Shown here piece by piece: positions 25,825 through 33,287 of a DNA stretch of 41,325 bases. Under the pieces are notes generated by a model that was given only the letters and a program-made list of their open reading frames with translations, was not told the origin of the DNA and did not search any database. Source of the DNA: Oscillospiraceae bacterium. Its GTDB lineage: Bacteria > Bacillota > Clostridia > Oscillospirales > Acutalibacteraceae. A program made the position numbers and the translations under genes. The DNA is taken from NCBI GenBank assembly GCA_902787025.1, contig CADAER010000030.1, positions 25,278 to 66,602 of the forward strand, given 5' to 3'. Numbering within the stretch: the stretch's first letter is position 1; each line of letters starts with the position of its first letter.

Positions 25825-26709
25825 TTACTGCTGTTTTGCGCGTGAAATCAAGGCTCTTATTTCGGACGGAGTGAACTCGTAAACCTTGTCACAGAAATGG
25901 CAGTTGACTTTCGTAATCTCGTCTTTCGCCATATCTTCAAGCTCCTCAACTCCCGTGCTGACAAGCGCTTTTTCAACCCTCTCGCGCGAGCAGGTGCAGA
26001 CATAGGCGGGGTGCATTTCATCGAGAAGCTGAAGCGGGAAGCCGTCAAGCACGGCGCGGCAGATTCCTTCGGGAGTCATACCTTTCGCGAGCATTGTTGT
26101 CACGGGCTCGACATTTTGCAGGCACGCCTCAACTTTATCGATCGTGTCGTCATCGGCGGTGGGAAGAAGTTGGATTATAAACCCGCCCGCGGTAATGACG
26201 CTTCTGTCTTCCTTGCTGACAAGCACGCCGAGAGCGCAGACGGTGGGAATCTGCTCGCTTACGGCGTAATAGTTTGTGATATCCTCCGCTATCTCTCCCG
26301 AGACAATCGGGACCTGACCGATATAAGGCTCTTTCAGACCTAAATCTTTCATAACGGTCAGAGTGCCGTTTTTGCCGACGGCGCCTGAAACATCGAGCTT
26401 GCCTTTTTCGTTTTTCGGAAGATCGACACCGGGATCCGCAACATAGCCGCGCACATTGCCTTCACTGTCCGCCGCGGCAATCACACTGCCCGCGGGACCG
26501 TCGCCGTTCAGACGGATTGTCACGGAATCGTCTCTGCCTTTGAGAACCGCTCCCATAAAGCTCGCGGCTGTGAGAAGTCTGCCGAGAGCCGCTGTTGTTA
26601 CCGGTGTTGTTTTATGGATTTCACGCGCGCGCTCGACTATATCGGCTGTATCCGCCGCCATAACGGTCAAGGTGCCGTCGTCCGATATCATTCTGACAAT
26701 TTTGCCCAT
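25825..26709 (-). CDS. hslO: Hsp33 redox-regulated chaperone
   Basis: 294 residues. A cytosolic holdase chaperone activated by oxidation. The C-terminal zinc-binding redox switch is complete: CTC near residue 239 and CHFC near 272, in YVCTCSRERVEKAL and KVNCHFCDKVYEF. The N-terminal domain has the usual VTIRLNGDGPAGSVIA. GAAAGGAA precedes the ATG, inside the end of the methyltransferase gene, so it is the third gene of the yerC operon. Confidence 0.95.
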   Translation of the reverse strand: MGKIVRMISDDGTLTVMAADTADIVERAREIHKTTPVTTAALGRLLTAASFMGAVLKGRDDSVTIRLNGDGPAGSVIAAADSEGNVRGYVADPGVDLPKNEKGKLDVSGAVGKNGTLTVMKDLGLKEPYIGQVPIVSGEIAEDITNYYAVSEQIPTVCALGVLVSKEDRSVITAGGFIIQLLPTADDDTIDKVEACLQNVEPVTTMLAKGMTPEGICRAVLDGFPLQLLDEMHPAYVCTCSRERVEKALVSTGVEELEDMAKDEITKVNCHFCDKVYEFTPSEIRALISRAKQQ

Positions 26710-26711
26710 AA

Positions 26712-27452
26712 TTATTCCTTTCTTGCGAGAAACACTGCCCTTTCGCTGTCGGGTCCGACGGGGTCAAGGGTCAGATCATCATATATTCCCGAAACTGAAA
26801 AGCCGCTTTTCACGAGCATTTTTTCAAGTTCTTCAAGCGGATAAGCCCGCTCCGTAAACTCTTCGGTTGAACGCTCCCATAATCCGTTTTGCGCGGGAGA
26901 GAAGAAATCGAGTGAAATATCAACGCTCATATCGTCGTTGAGCGTATTCTGCCAGGCGCAGAATACATCGTCGAAATCGTAGATATAAGAATTGTCGGCA
27001 AGGATGTTTTTGTGCTTGTAAATAGTATTGACATCGAAGACAAACGCTCCGCCTTTATTCATAAAAAGCGACACCTTGTCAAAAGCCGTCTGCACTTCAT
27101 CGGCGCCCGAAAAATGGTTTATGCTGTCGAGCGCGCAGACCGCAAAATCAATTGTGCCGTAGAGGTCGAGCTCCGCCGCGTTCTGACACAGGAGCAGAAT
27201 GTTCTGCCCCGCTTCGGCGCATTTGCGTCTTGCTTCGCTGAGCATACCTACGCTGCAGTCAACGCCTATAACATCATAGCCGCGTTTTGCGAACTCAATA
27301 CTCAATGTGCCGGTTCCGCAGGCAAGATCAAGCAGAATGCCCTTTTGCTCGTTGCAAGACGAAAGAAGCCTGCAAAAATAATCTGCACGCTTCTTGTAGC
27401 CGACATTTTCTGTTAACGAATCATAAAACCGGGCAAAGATATCGTAAGCCAT
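26712..27452 (-). CDS. Class I SAM-dependent methyltransferase
   Basis: 246 residues. Motif I is ILLDLACGTGTLSIEF, followed by acidic VIGVDCSVGML and the motif with FAVCALDSINHF. Members of this group (methyltransferase-25-like) modify small molecules or proteins; the substrate is unknown. Its ATG overlaps the stop of yerC (TGATG), and hslO follows within 3 bases, so the three are translated from one message. Confidence 0.85.
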   Translation of the reverse strand: MAYDIFARFYDSLTENVGYKKRADYFCRLLSSCNEQKGILLDLACGTGTLSIEFAKRGYDVIGVDCSVGMLSEARRKCAEAGQNILLLCQNAAELDLYGTIDFAVCALDSINHFSGADEVQTAFDKVSLFMNKGGAFVFDVNTIYKHKNILADNSYIYDFDDVFCAWQNTLNDDMSVDISLDFFSPAQNGLWERSTEEFTERAYPLEELEKMLVKSGFSVSGIYDDLTLDPVGPDSERAVFLARKE

Positions 27453-27751
27453 CAGTCTTTTTTATTCTTGTCAAGGCGTTCGAAAATCGCATCATAGCCG
27501 TTGCTGCCGTAAAGCAGAGAGCGGTTTACGCGGCTGATGGTAGCGGTGCTGGCTCCCGTCGCGGCAACAATCTTGCTGTAAACATTGCCGTCACGGAGCA
27601 TTTTCGCAACCGCAAGACGCTGCGAAATGCTTTTGAGTTCGTTAATTGTGCATAAATCCTCAAAAAAGTCATAGCACTCGTCAATTGTTTTCAACTGCAG
27701 AATCGCTTCAAAAAGAAAATCGTTGTTTTCGTTTTTGATTTTCGATGCCAT
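27452..27751 (-). CDS. YerC/YecD-type TrpR-like DNA-binding protein
   Basis: 99 residues, the full length of the family. The TrpR-like helix-turn-helix is VYSKIVAATGASTATISRV, preceded by the helix ELKSISQRLAVAKML. Related to TrpR but widely conserved in Firmicutes; regulatory targets are not known from the sequence. First gene of the operon. A weak promoter (TTTACT, 17 bases, TAAAAT) lies upstream. Confidence 0.9.
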   Translation of the reverse strand: MASKIKNENNDFLFEAILQLKTIDECYDFFEDLCTINELKSISQRLAVAKMLRDGNVYSKIVAATGASTATISRVNRSLLYGSNGYDAIFERLDKNKKD

Positions 27752-27839
27752 AACGCACCATCCTTTGCTTTTAGTTACTTTAACATTTTATTACATAAAA
27801 GTATGAAAGTAAAGAGATAACGCAAAAAAATTTGAAAAT

Positions 27840-27870
27840 AAAAAAACGGAGTCCGGTTTTCAGACTCCGT
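27840..27870 (-). terminator. Terminator of iorBA
   Basis: Stem ACGGAGTC/GACTCCGT (27846-27870) with a 9-base loop; on the minus strand it is followed by a T run. Confidence 0.9.
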
Positions 27871-27884
27871 TATGCTTTATTATT

Positions 27885-28454
27885 TCAGCAGTTGTAGCCG
27901 AGTTCAAACGCTTTGACATTGAGGTCTAGGAATTTCGCGGGAACACATTCCTTTACGGCTTCAAGCCAGGTTTCTTTTTCTATTTCGGTATATTTTGCCA
28001 TAGCGCCGATAAGCACGACATTGACCGCCTTTGACGAGCCCGCCTCTATCGCTACGGGAAGAGCGTCGAGTTCAAGCACATTTGCGCCCGCCGCTTTTAT
28101 CGCGTCGATAACGCCGTCGGGATAAACCGCGTCGCCGATGACGACGGACATGGGATCGATTTTCTGCGTGTTGACGATTACCTTGCCGTCGGGCTTCATA
28201 TATTCAAGCCATCTTGCCGCTTCAAGCTGTTCGAACGCGAGGATGATATCCGCCTCGCCTTTTTCGATTATGGGGGAAGCTATTTCGTCGCCGTATTTTA
28301 CATAGGTGACAACCGAGCCGCCGCGCTGACTCATACCGTGAACTTCGGAGAGCTTGACTGTATAACCTTTTTTAAGAAGCGCAGCGCCGAGAATACGGCT
28401 CGCGAGCAGGGTTCCCTGACCGCCTACGCCTACTATCATAACGGATTTATTCAT
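27885..28454 (-). CDS. iorB: Indolepyruvate:ferredoxin oxidoreductase, beta subunit
   Basis: 189 residues. The gamma/beta-type subunit that binds the thiamine enzyme partner and CoA side: VGVGGQGTLLASRIL at the N-terminus, EVHGMSQRGGSVVTYV and FEQLEAARWL are family hallmarks. The long ORF upstream overlaps iorA; the ATG at 28454 has AAAGGAG nine bases ahead and starts the conserved domain. iorA ends 17 bases upstream. With IorA it couples oxidative decarboxylation of aryl pyruvates, or the reverse reductive carboxylation of aryl-acetyl-CoA, to ferredoxin. Confidence 0.93.
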   Translation of the reverse strand: MNKSVMIVGVGGQGTLLASRILGAALLKKGYTVKLSEVHGMSQRGGSVVTYVKYGDEIASPIIEKGEADIILAFEQLEAARWLEYMKPDGKVIVNTQKIDPMSVVIGDAVYPDGVIDAIKAAGANVLELDALPVAIEAGSSKAVNVVLIGAMAKYTEIEKETWLEAVKECVPAKFLDLNVKAFELGYNC

Positions 28455-28471
28455 ATTAAGCATCTCCTTTC

Positions 28472-30214
28472 TTAACCTATTGCGCCGAGTCTGCAAAGCT
28501 GACTGCATACATCGCAGCCGAGGCACTGTGTTGCGTCGATTTCCGCTTTGCCGTCTCTGATGCTGATTGCGGGACAGCCGATTTTCATACACATCTTGCA
28601 GCCCACGCATTTATCTTTATCCACCTTGAGAGGAGGATTGTGCTTGACATATTTGAGAAGCGCGCAGGGTCTGCGTGAAATAACAACCGCGGGACCTTCA
28701 CATTCAAGCGCTTTTCTGACCGCCTGCTCGCTGTTTTCGAGATTATAGGGATCGCAGACGAAAATGTTGCTTTCGGGAATACCTACCGCAACCGCGAGTT
28801 TTTCAAGGCTTACGGCAGAGGTGGGGTCGCCCTTGATTGTGTATCCCGTTGTGGGGTTCTGCTGGTGGCCGGTCATACCCGTGATGGAGTTGTCAAGAAT
28901 AATGCTTACGGAATTGCTCCGGTTGTATGCGATATTGACGAGACCGGTGATGCCCGAATGGATGAAGGTTGAATCGCCGATGACGGCAACCGTCTTGTTC
29001 GCTTTTGCGGGGTTTGCCTTGTTTCTGCCGTGAAGTGATGAAATTGAAGCGCCCATGCAAAGGCAGGTGTCAATCATACCGATGGGCTTTGAAGCGCCGA
29101 GTGTGTAACAGCCGATGTCGCCGGTAACCGTTTCAACGCCCGCTTTTTTGAGAGCGTAAAAGAGACCTCTGTGAGGGCAGCCCGCACAGAGAACGGGAGG
29201 ACGCACGGGAATGTCGATATCCGCTTTGATTGTCGGTTTTTCTTCGCCGAGGATAACCTTGGCGATGAGGGACTGCGAATACTCGCCTATTAAGGTGAAA
29301 TCCGCCTTACCTCTGACATTGATGCCGTTTTTGAGGCAGTGGGTTTCGATATAATCGTCAAGTTCTTCAAGAACATAAACGGTTTCGCACTGCGCGGCGA
29401 AATCTTTGATTAACTGAACGGGAAGAGGATAGAGACAGCCGAGTTTGAGATATGACGCCTTGTCTCCGAGTGCCTCTTTCGCGTAGTCATAGCATACGCC
29501 CGCTGTGATGACGCCGATTTTTCTGCTGTTGTATTCAACCTTGTTAAGACCGATTTCGACAGCCTCTTTCTCCGCGAACGCGGTCTGGTCGAGAATTCTC
29601 TTTTCCACAGCAACGTGTTTAACTTTCGCATTTGCGGGAGCCATAACATATTTCTGAGGATTCTTTGTGTATTCCTTGTTTTCAAGTTCAACTCTTGCGC
29701 CAGTTTCGGCAAGGCTTCTCGAGTGCGCGATTCTTGTTGTTTCCCTTAAAATAACGGGAGTGTCGAAGCGCTCCGAAAGTTCATAGGCGAGTTTCGCGAA
29801 TTTAAGACATTCGTCTGAATCGGAAGGCTCGAGCATCATAATCTTTGATGCCTGCGCGTAATGCCTTGAATCCTGCTCGTTCTGTGATGAGTGCATACCG
29901 GGATCATCTGCCACGAGAATAACCATACCCGCGTTTATGCCCGTGTATGACGCTGTGAAGAGCGGGTCGGCGGCGACATTGAGGCCAACGTGTTTCATGG
30001 CGCAAAATGAACGCGCGCCCGCGACAGCCGCGCCGTATGCGACTTCCATGGCCACCTTCTCGTTGGGGGCCCACTCGCAGTATATTTCATCATATTTTGC
30101 GGCAAACTCAGTAACCTCGGTGCTGGGAGTGCCGGGATAACTTGAAACCACTTTTACTCCCGCCTCGTAAAGTCCCGTGGCCACAGCCTCGTTGCCTAAA
30201 AGAAGCTTTTTCAT
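28472..30214 (-). CDS. iorA: Indolepyruvate:ferredoxin oxidoreductase, alpha subunit
   Basis: 580 residues. It starts with GNEAVATGLYEAGV and the SYPGTPSTEVTEF thiamine-enzyme fold. The TPP-binding region is VTGDIGCYTLGA and GDSTFIHSGITGL. The C-terminal ferredoxin domain has two 4Fe-4S motifs, CVGCKMCMKIGCP and CLGCDVCSQLCR. Strict anaerobes use the enzyme on indole-, phenyl- and hydroxyphenylpyruvate; reversal allows amino-acid synthesis from aryl acetates. GGAGG precedes the ATG, and a good promoter lies 36 bases ahead, without a T-box leader. Confidence 0.95.
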   Translation of the reverse strand: MKKLLLGNEAVATGLYEAGVKVVSSYPGTPSTEVTEFAAKYDEIYCEWAPNEKVAMEVAYGAAVAGARSFCAMKHVGLNVAADPLFTASYTGINAGMVILVADDPGMHSSQNEQDSRHYAQASKIMMLEPSDSDECLKFAKLAYELSERFDTPVILRETTRIAHSRSLAETGARVELENKEYTKNPQKYVMAPANAKVKHVAVEKRILDQTAFAEKEAVEIGLNKVEYNSRKIGVITAGVCYDYAKEALGDKASYLKLGCLYPLPVQLIKDFAAQCETVYVLEELDDYIETHCLKNGINVRGKADFTLIGEYSQSLIAKVILGEEKPTIKADIDIPVRPPVLCAGCPHRGLFYALKKAGVETVTGDIGCYTLGASKPIGMIDTCLCMGASISSLHGRNKANPAKANKTVAVIGDSTFIHSGITGLVNIAYNRSNSVSIILDNSITGMTGHQQNPTTGYTIKGDPTSAVSLEKLAVAVGIPESNIFVCDPYNLENSEQAVRKALECEGPAVVISRRPCALLKYVKHNPPLKVDKDKCVGCKMCMKIGCPAISIRDGKAEIDATQCLGCDVCSQLCRLGAIG

Positions 30215-30249
30215 ATTTTACCTCCGTGTGGATAAAGGATATCTTTTTG

Positions 30250-30278
30250 ATTTTAATAAATAAGGTATTATATGTCAA
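30250..30278 (-). promoter_or_regulatory. Promoter of iorAB
   Basis: TTGACA (30273-30278), a 17-base spacer and TAAAAT (30250-30255) on the minus strand. Confidence 0.8.
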
Positions 30279-30324
30279 TAGTAAAAGCAATAAATATTTA
30301 TGTTTTTGAATGTATGAAAGGCAA

Positions 30325-30357
30325 TAAAAAACAACCACCTGTAACCGGGTGATTGTT
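30325..30357 (-). terminator. Terminator after the 39-residue small gene
   Basis: On the minus strand AACAATCACC pairs with GGTGGTTGTT (one mismatch) and is followed by TTTTTATT. It lies about 47 bases beyond the stop codon of the small gene. Confidence 0.75.
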
Positions 30358-30403
30358 TTTCAGGTTTCAAAAACGATAATTGTAAGTGGCTGAAATGTAA
30401 AAC

Positions 30404-30523
30404 TCAGACAAATAAAATACGTGCAATTGTCTGAACATACTGAACGCAGAGATCAAAAGTCGCCGCGATTTTTTCAGCAAGAACATTGAGGACCGGACTT
30501 ACAGTATTCCAAAAATCAACCAT
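30404..30523 (-). CDS. Small hydrophobic protein, 39 residues, unknown
   Basis: MVDFWNTVSPVLNVLAEKIA begins a 39-residue product that ends QTIARILFV. The ATG at 30523 is preceded by GGAAAGGAG at an ideal distance. The body alternates hydrophobic and polar residues with one Cys, as in an amphipathic or membrane-associated helix. Own promoter at 30559-30587 and own terminator. Its length is below usual gene-calling limits. A toxin, signalling peptide or small membrane protein are all possible; none is shown. Confidence 0.6.
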   Translation of the reverse strand: MVDFWNTVSPVLNVLAEKIAATFDLCVQYVQTIARILFV

Positions 30524-30558
30524 TGTTTTTCTCCTTTCCTGTTATAAACCTTTCCTAT

Positions 30559-30587
30559 AAAATAATATGATTTTCAAAACTTGTCAA
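30559..30587 (-). promoter_or_regulatory. Promoter of the 39-residue gene
   Basis: TTGACA (30582-30587), a 17-base spacer and a weak TATTTT (30559-30564) on the minus strand. The spacer gives a good -35 position but the -10 is poor. Confidence 0.5.
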
Positions 30588-30639
30588 TAATTTAAAGCAG
30601 AACAAACGCTATGTAAAATTCTCAGAATCAAGCGGATCA

Positions 30640-30666
30640 AATAAAAAAGCGGAGCCGAAGCTCCGC
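30640..30666 (-). terminator. Terminator after the 46-residue small gene
   Basis: Stem GCGGAGC/GCTCCGC with loop TTCG on the minus strand, followed by TTTTTTATTT. A second short hairpin AAGGTGC/GCACCTT lies at 30682-30698, between it and the stop codon. Confidence 0.85.
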
Positions 30667-30707
30667 CGAAATTTCGGATTTCAAGGTGCCTCGCACCTTT
30701 CAGGGGA

Positions 30708-30848
30708 TTAAATTACATGTAAAAGGCAGTCAAGTGCAATTGCAGCCTTTATCTTCTCCCATGTGAATCCTTTCTGATTTCCGATTTTCTCGATGAGTGC
30801 TCTCTGAGCGTCGAAAATCTCTCTTTCGTAGCCAAAATAGCTGTTCAT
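30708..30848 (-). CDS. Small soluble protein, 46 residues, unknown
   Basis: The product begins MNSYFGYEREIFDAQRALIE and ends KAAIALDCLLHVI. It is charged and helical in character, with no signal peptide. GAAGG lies 9 bases before the ATG (a modest ribosome site), but the promoter is near-consensus and a strong terminator follows, so it is a complete small transcription unit. The family is not recognised. Confidence 0.6.
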   Translation of the reverse strand: MNSYFGYEREIFDAQRALIEKIGNQKGFTWEKIKAAIALDCLLHVI

Positions 30849-30884
30849 TTACTTATGCCTTCTTTCTTTTTTGGATTTGACCGC

Positions 30885-30912
30885 ATTATAACACTTTGAA
30901 ACAATTTGTCAA
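30885..30912 (-). promoter_or_regulatory. Near-consensus promoter of the 46-residue gene
   Basis: TTGACA (30907-30912), a 16-base spacer and TATAAT (30885-30890) on the minus strand. Both boxes are perfect consensus matches. Confidence 0.88.
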
Positions 30913-31020
30913 GTCATATTGCACAATTGGCGAGCCCTGCAATTGTGTATATTGCACAAATATTTGAAAGCCCGAAATTATTGACAAGTCATATTTCGTA
31001 TTGACATTGGCGAAATCTTT
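30905..31020. repeat. Imperfect direct repeats upstream of the small gene
   Basis: CAAGTCATATT occurs at 30910 and again near 30985. Each is followed after 7-14 bases by ATTGGCGA. TTGTGCAATATACACAA (minus strand, about 30943-30959) is a partial palindrome, and a related TTGTGCAATAT recurs near 30925. The spacing suggests protein binding sites over the promoter, but this is not proved. Between 31021 and the next terminator I see no gene. Confidence 0.4.
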
Positions 31021-31124
31021 TGTGTAATTTTCACAAGTGATGTTAACGATATTTGAACAGCGTGAACAAATAATTAACATTTGTATTGTTATGTTTTAAA
31101 AAATTTGTGTAGAATTATAGCAAA

Positions 31125-31160
31125 AAAATACGGATTCCGCAGAGGGAATCCGTAAAAACA
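31125..31160 (-). terminator. Terminator of the FAD-oxidase operon
   Basis: Stem TACGGATTCC/GGAATCCGTA (31129-31154) followed by ATTTTTTT on the minus strand, 20 bases after the oxidase stop codon. Confidence 0.9.
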
Positions 31161-31173
31161 AACGCTGTTTTTA

Positions 31174-32916
31174 TTATTTTATATCGTCACGGAGAAACTT
31201 CTTTTCATCTTCTCCGAGGTCGAGACCGATTGTTCCGCCCGGATTCATATTGTAACCGGGATCGAAATAATCCTTGAGGACTTTGAATACTCCGTATTCG
31301 TTTCTGCCTAACGAGCCTTCAAGCCAGGGGGCGAACATTTTGCCTATGCCGTGGTGGTGGCTTATCGCCGCGCCCGATTTCTGGATGGCGTCGAGAATCG
31401 AAGTGTGATAACGGCGGAACTCTTCGGAGTTGTTCATTTTTGTAATGAAAATAAAATAGAGGTTCGCGCCCTGAGGATAGCAGTGAGACATATGAGTCGT
31501 AACTATTGTGTCGGGCAGAGCGTGGCAGACCTTTCGGACATCGTCATGCACCTGCGCCATATTGGACCAGTTGACTGTGCATTCGAGCGTATCGGTGACA
31601 ATGCCGAAATCCATCAGAGCGTCGCGGAGATAAGGGTCGGTGAATCTGCCTTTTTCCCAGCTTTTCGCGACAAATGCGGTCAGGCTCATTCCTCCGAACT
31701 GCTTCGCGATTTTCTTTATATTCTTCGTGACATTGTCGGAAAAGCCTTTTTCGCCGTCGGTGAAACCGAGGAAAAGGCATCTTTCCATATCTTTGTAGCC
31801 CTTCATTTTGAGGAGGGGTTCAAGCGGGGTTTCATCGACATTGTAGAGTTTGAGCATAAGGCTTGTTTCCTCGGGATCGGAAAGACGGAAGACGGAGGAG
31901 TAGCCGCACTCGCGCTGCATCATTTCGCGCCCCGCGTTCATCGCCGTTTCCCAGTCTTTGAACATATATGAGAAATAATGCCTGTTTTCGGGCATCCAGC
32001 GGAAAACCTTGAGAGTGACTTCCGTAAGCACGCCGAATGCGCCTTCGCCACCCATCATAATCTGGTTGAGGTTGGGGCCTGTCGCCTCGCGGGGGTAATG
32101 GCTTGTGACTATTCTGCCGCGCGGAGTTGCGTATTTCTGTGAAAGGACAATGTCGGCTATTGTTCCGTAGTAGGTGCTGTTCTGACCTGCGCCTCTTGTG
32201 ACTACCCAGCCGCCGACGGAACTGAACTCGAAGCTCTGCGGGAAGTGACCGCAGGTGTAGGCTCTTTTCGCGCCGAAAAGCTTCTGCGCGTTGTGCAGAG
32301 TCTCTTCAAGGCAGGGACCTGACATACCCGCCTGCACGGTTATTGTCTGGTCTGTTTCGTTGAAGTCTATAACCTTGTTGAAGTTTCTTCTCATATCGAG
32401 AGAAACGCCGCCTTTAACGGGCTCGACGCCCATCGTGACACTGCTGCCGCCGCCGTAAACATACAGAGGAATCGAGTGTTCCGTGCAATAGGCGACGATT
32501 TTTTCAATCTCTTCACTTTCGGACGGATATATGACAACATCGGGAAGAGAGTCGAATCTGCGCTCTCTTATTCTGAAAAGGTCGTAGGCCGTCTTGCCGT
32601 AAGCGACGCTCAGGCGGTCGTAATCGTCGGTTGAGACATTTTCATCGCCCGAAATATTTCTGAAAGCGTCTATATGCTCCTGCGCCATTTTTGACGGAAT
32701 ATCAAGAACAACTTTATCAAGACCGACATCGCCCGCATACTGTCTGAAATCATCATCGGTCATTTTAAATGTTGTTTTCATCAGTTTGTAGAGGGCTTCC
32801 TTCGGGTATTTTACAAACCCGGGGTCGCCCCAGCGGAAAACCGAGCGGTAGGAATCCTTCGGCGCGGGCTCTTTTATCCAGGCGGGTTCAAATCCTTTAT
32901 ACGGTTTAATACTCAT
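31174..32916 (-). CDS. FAD-linked oxidase, alkylglycerone-phosphate synthase-like
   Basis: 580 residues. The PCMH-type FAD domain is at about 110-300 (VVIYPSESEEIEKIVAYC, YGGGSSVTMGVE, SSVGGWVVTRGAGQNSTYYG, GGEGAFGVLTEVTLKV). The C-terminal half carries SHCYPQGANLYFIF and the triple-His SHHHGIGKMFAPW, both like eukaryotic alkyl-DHAP synthase, which exchanges the acyl chain of acyl-DHAP for a fatty alcohol in ether lipid synthesis. Other 2-hydroxyacid oxidases of this family remain possible. The ATG overlaps the DUF1667 stop (ATGA), so it is the last gene of the Glp-like operon. The link to DHAP-producing proteins supports a lipid role, but this is inference. Confidence 0.85.
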   Translation of the reverse strand: MSIKPYKGFEPAWIKEPAPKDSYRSVFRWGDPGFVKYPKEALYKLMKTTFKMTDDDFRQYAGDVGLDKVVLDIPSKMAQEHIDAFRNISGDENVSTDDYDRLSVAYGKTAYDLFRIRERRFDSLPDVVIYPSESEEIEKIVAYCTEHSIPLYVYGGGSSVTMGVEPVKGGVSLDMRRNFNKVIDFNETDQTITVQAGMSGPCLEETLHNAQKLFGAKRAYTCGHFPQSFEFSSVGGWVVTRGAGQNSTYYGTIADIVLSQKYATPRGRIVTSHYPREATGPNLNQIMMGGEGAFGVLTEVTLKVFRWMPENRHYFSYMFKDWETAMNAGREMMQRECGYSSVFRLSDPEETSLMLKLYNVDETPLEPLLKMKGYKDMERCLFLGFTDGEKGFSDNVTKNIKKIAKQFGGMSLTAFVAKSWEKGRFTDPYLRDALMDFGIVTDTLECTVNWSNMAQVHDDVRKVCHALPDTIVTTHMSHCYPQGANLYFIFITKMNNSEEFRRYHTSILDAIQKSGAAISHHHGIGKMFAPWLEGSLGRNEYGVFKVLKDYFDPGYNMNPGGTIGLDLGEDEKKFLRDDIK

Positions 32917-33287
32917 ATCATTTCTCCTTGATTAATGCTCAGAACATCGCTGGTCGCAATGACATCGACACCGAGCCCGAGCACATTTTTTATAACGATG
33001 TCGCCTCTTCTGAGTGGCTCCGTTACCGTAACGCCGTTAATCTCGTTCATAACGGCAAAGATTTTGTCTTTCGGAATATCGGCGGAAACTCGAACGGGTA
33101 AAACGGGGATATCCGCTCTGTTTGTTTTTACGGTCGAGCAGATTGTCCGCATCGGTTTTGTCATTTCCGTAACCGCGAACTCCTCTCCCCTTTTGCATTT
33201 GTTGCCCGACACGGTCATTGTTTCGCCGTTTTGCTCAACATTAAGCGCGCAGCCGTTCGGGCAAACTATACAGACAATTTCTTTCAT
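32913..33287 (-). CDS. DUF1667 protein (GlpC-like partner)
   Basis: 124 residues. The N-terminal IVCIVCPNGCALNV and KCKRGEEFAV hold four cysteines suited to an Fe-S cluster or zinc. DUF1667 proteins normally sit in operons with the two GlpA/GlpB-like flavoproteins and are thought to form part of an anaerobic glycerol-3-phosphate dehydrogenase complex. Overlaps both neighbours by 4 bases (ATGA), showing tight translational coupling. Confidence 0.9.
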   Translation of the reverse strand: MKEIVCIVCPNGCALNVEQNGETMTVSGNKCKRGEEFAVTEMTKPMRTICSTVKTNRADIPVLPVRVSADIPKDKIFAVMNEINGVTVTEPLRRGDIVIKNVLGLGVDVIATSDVLSINQGEMI

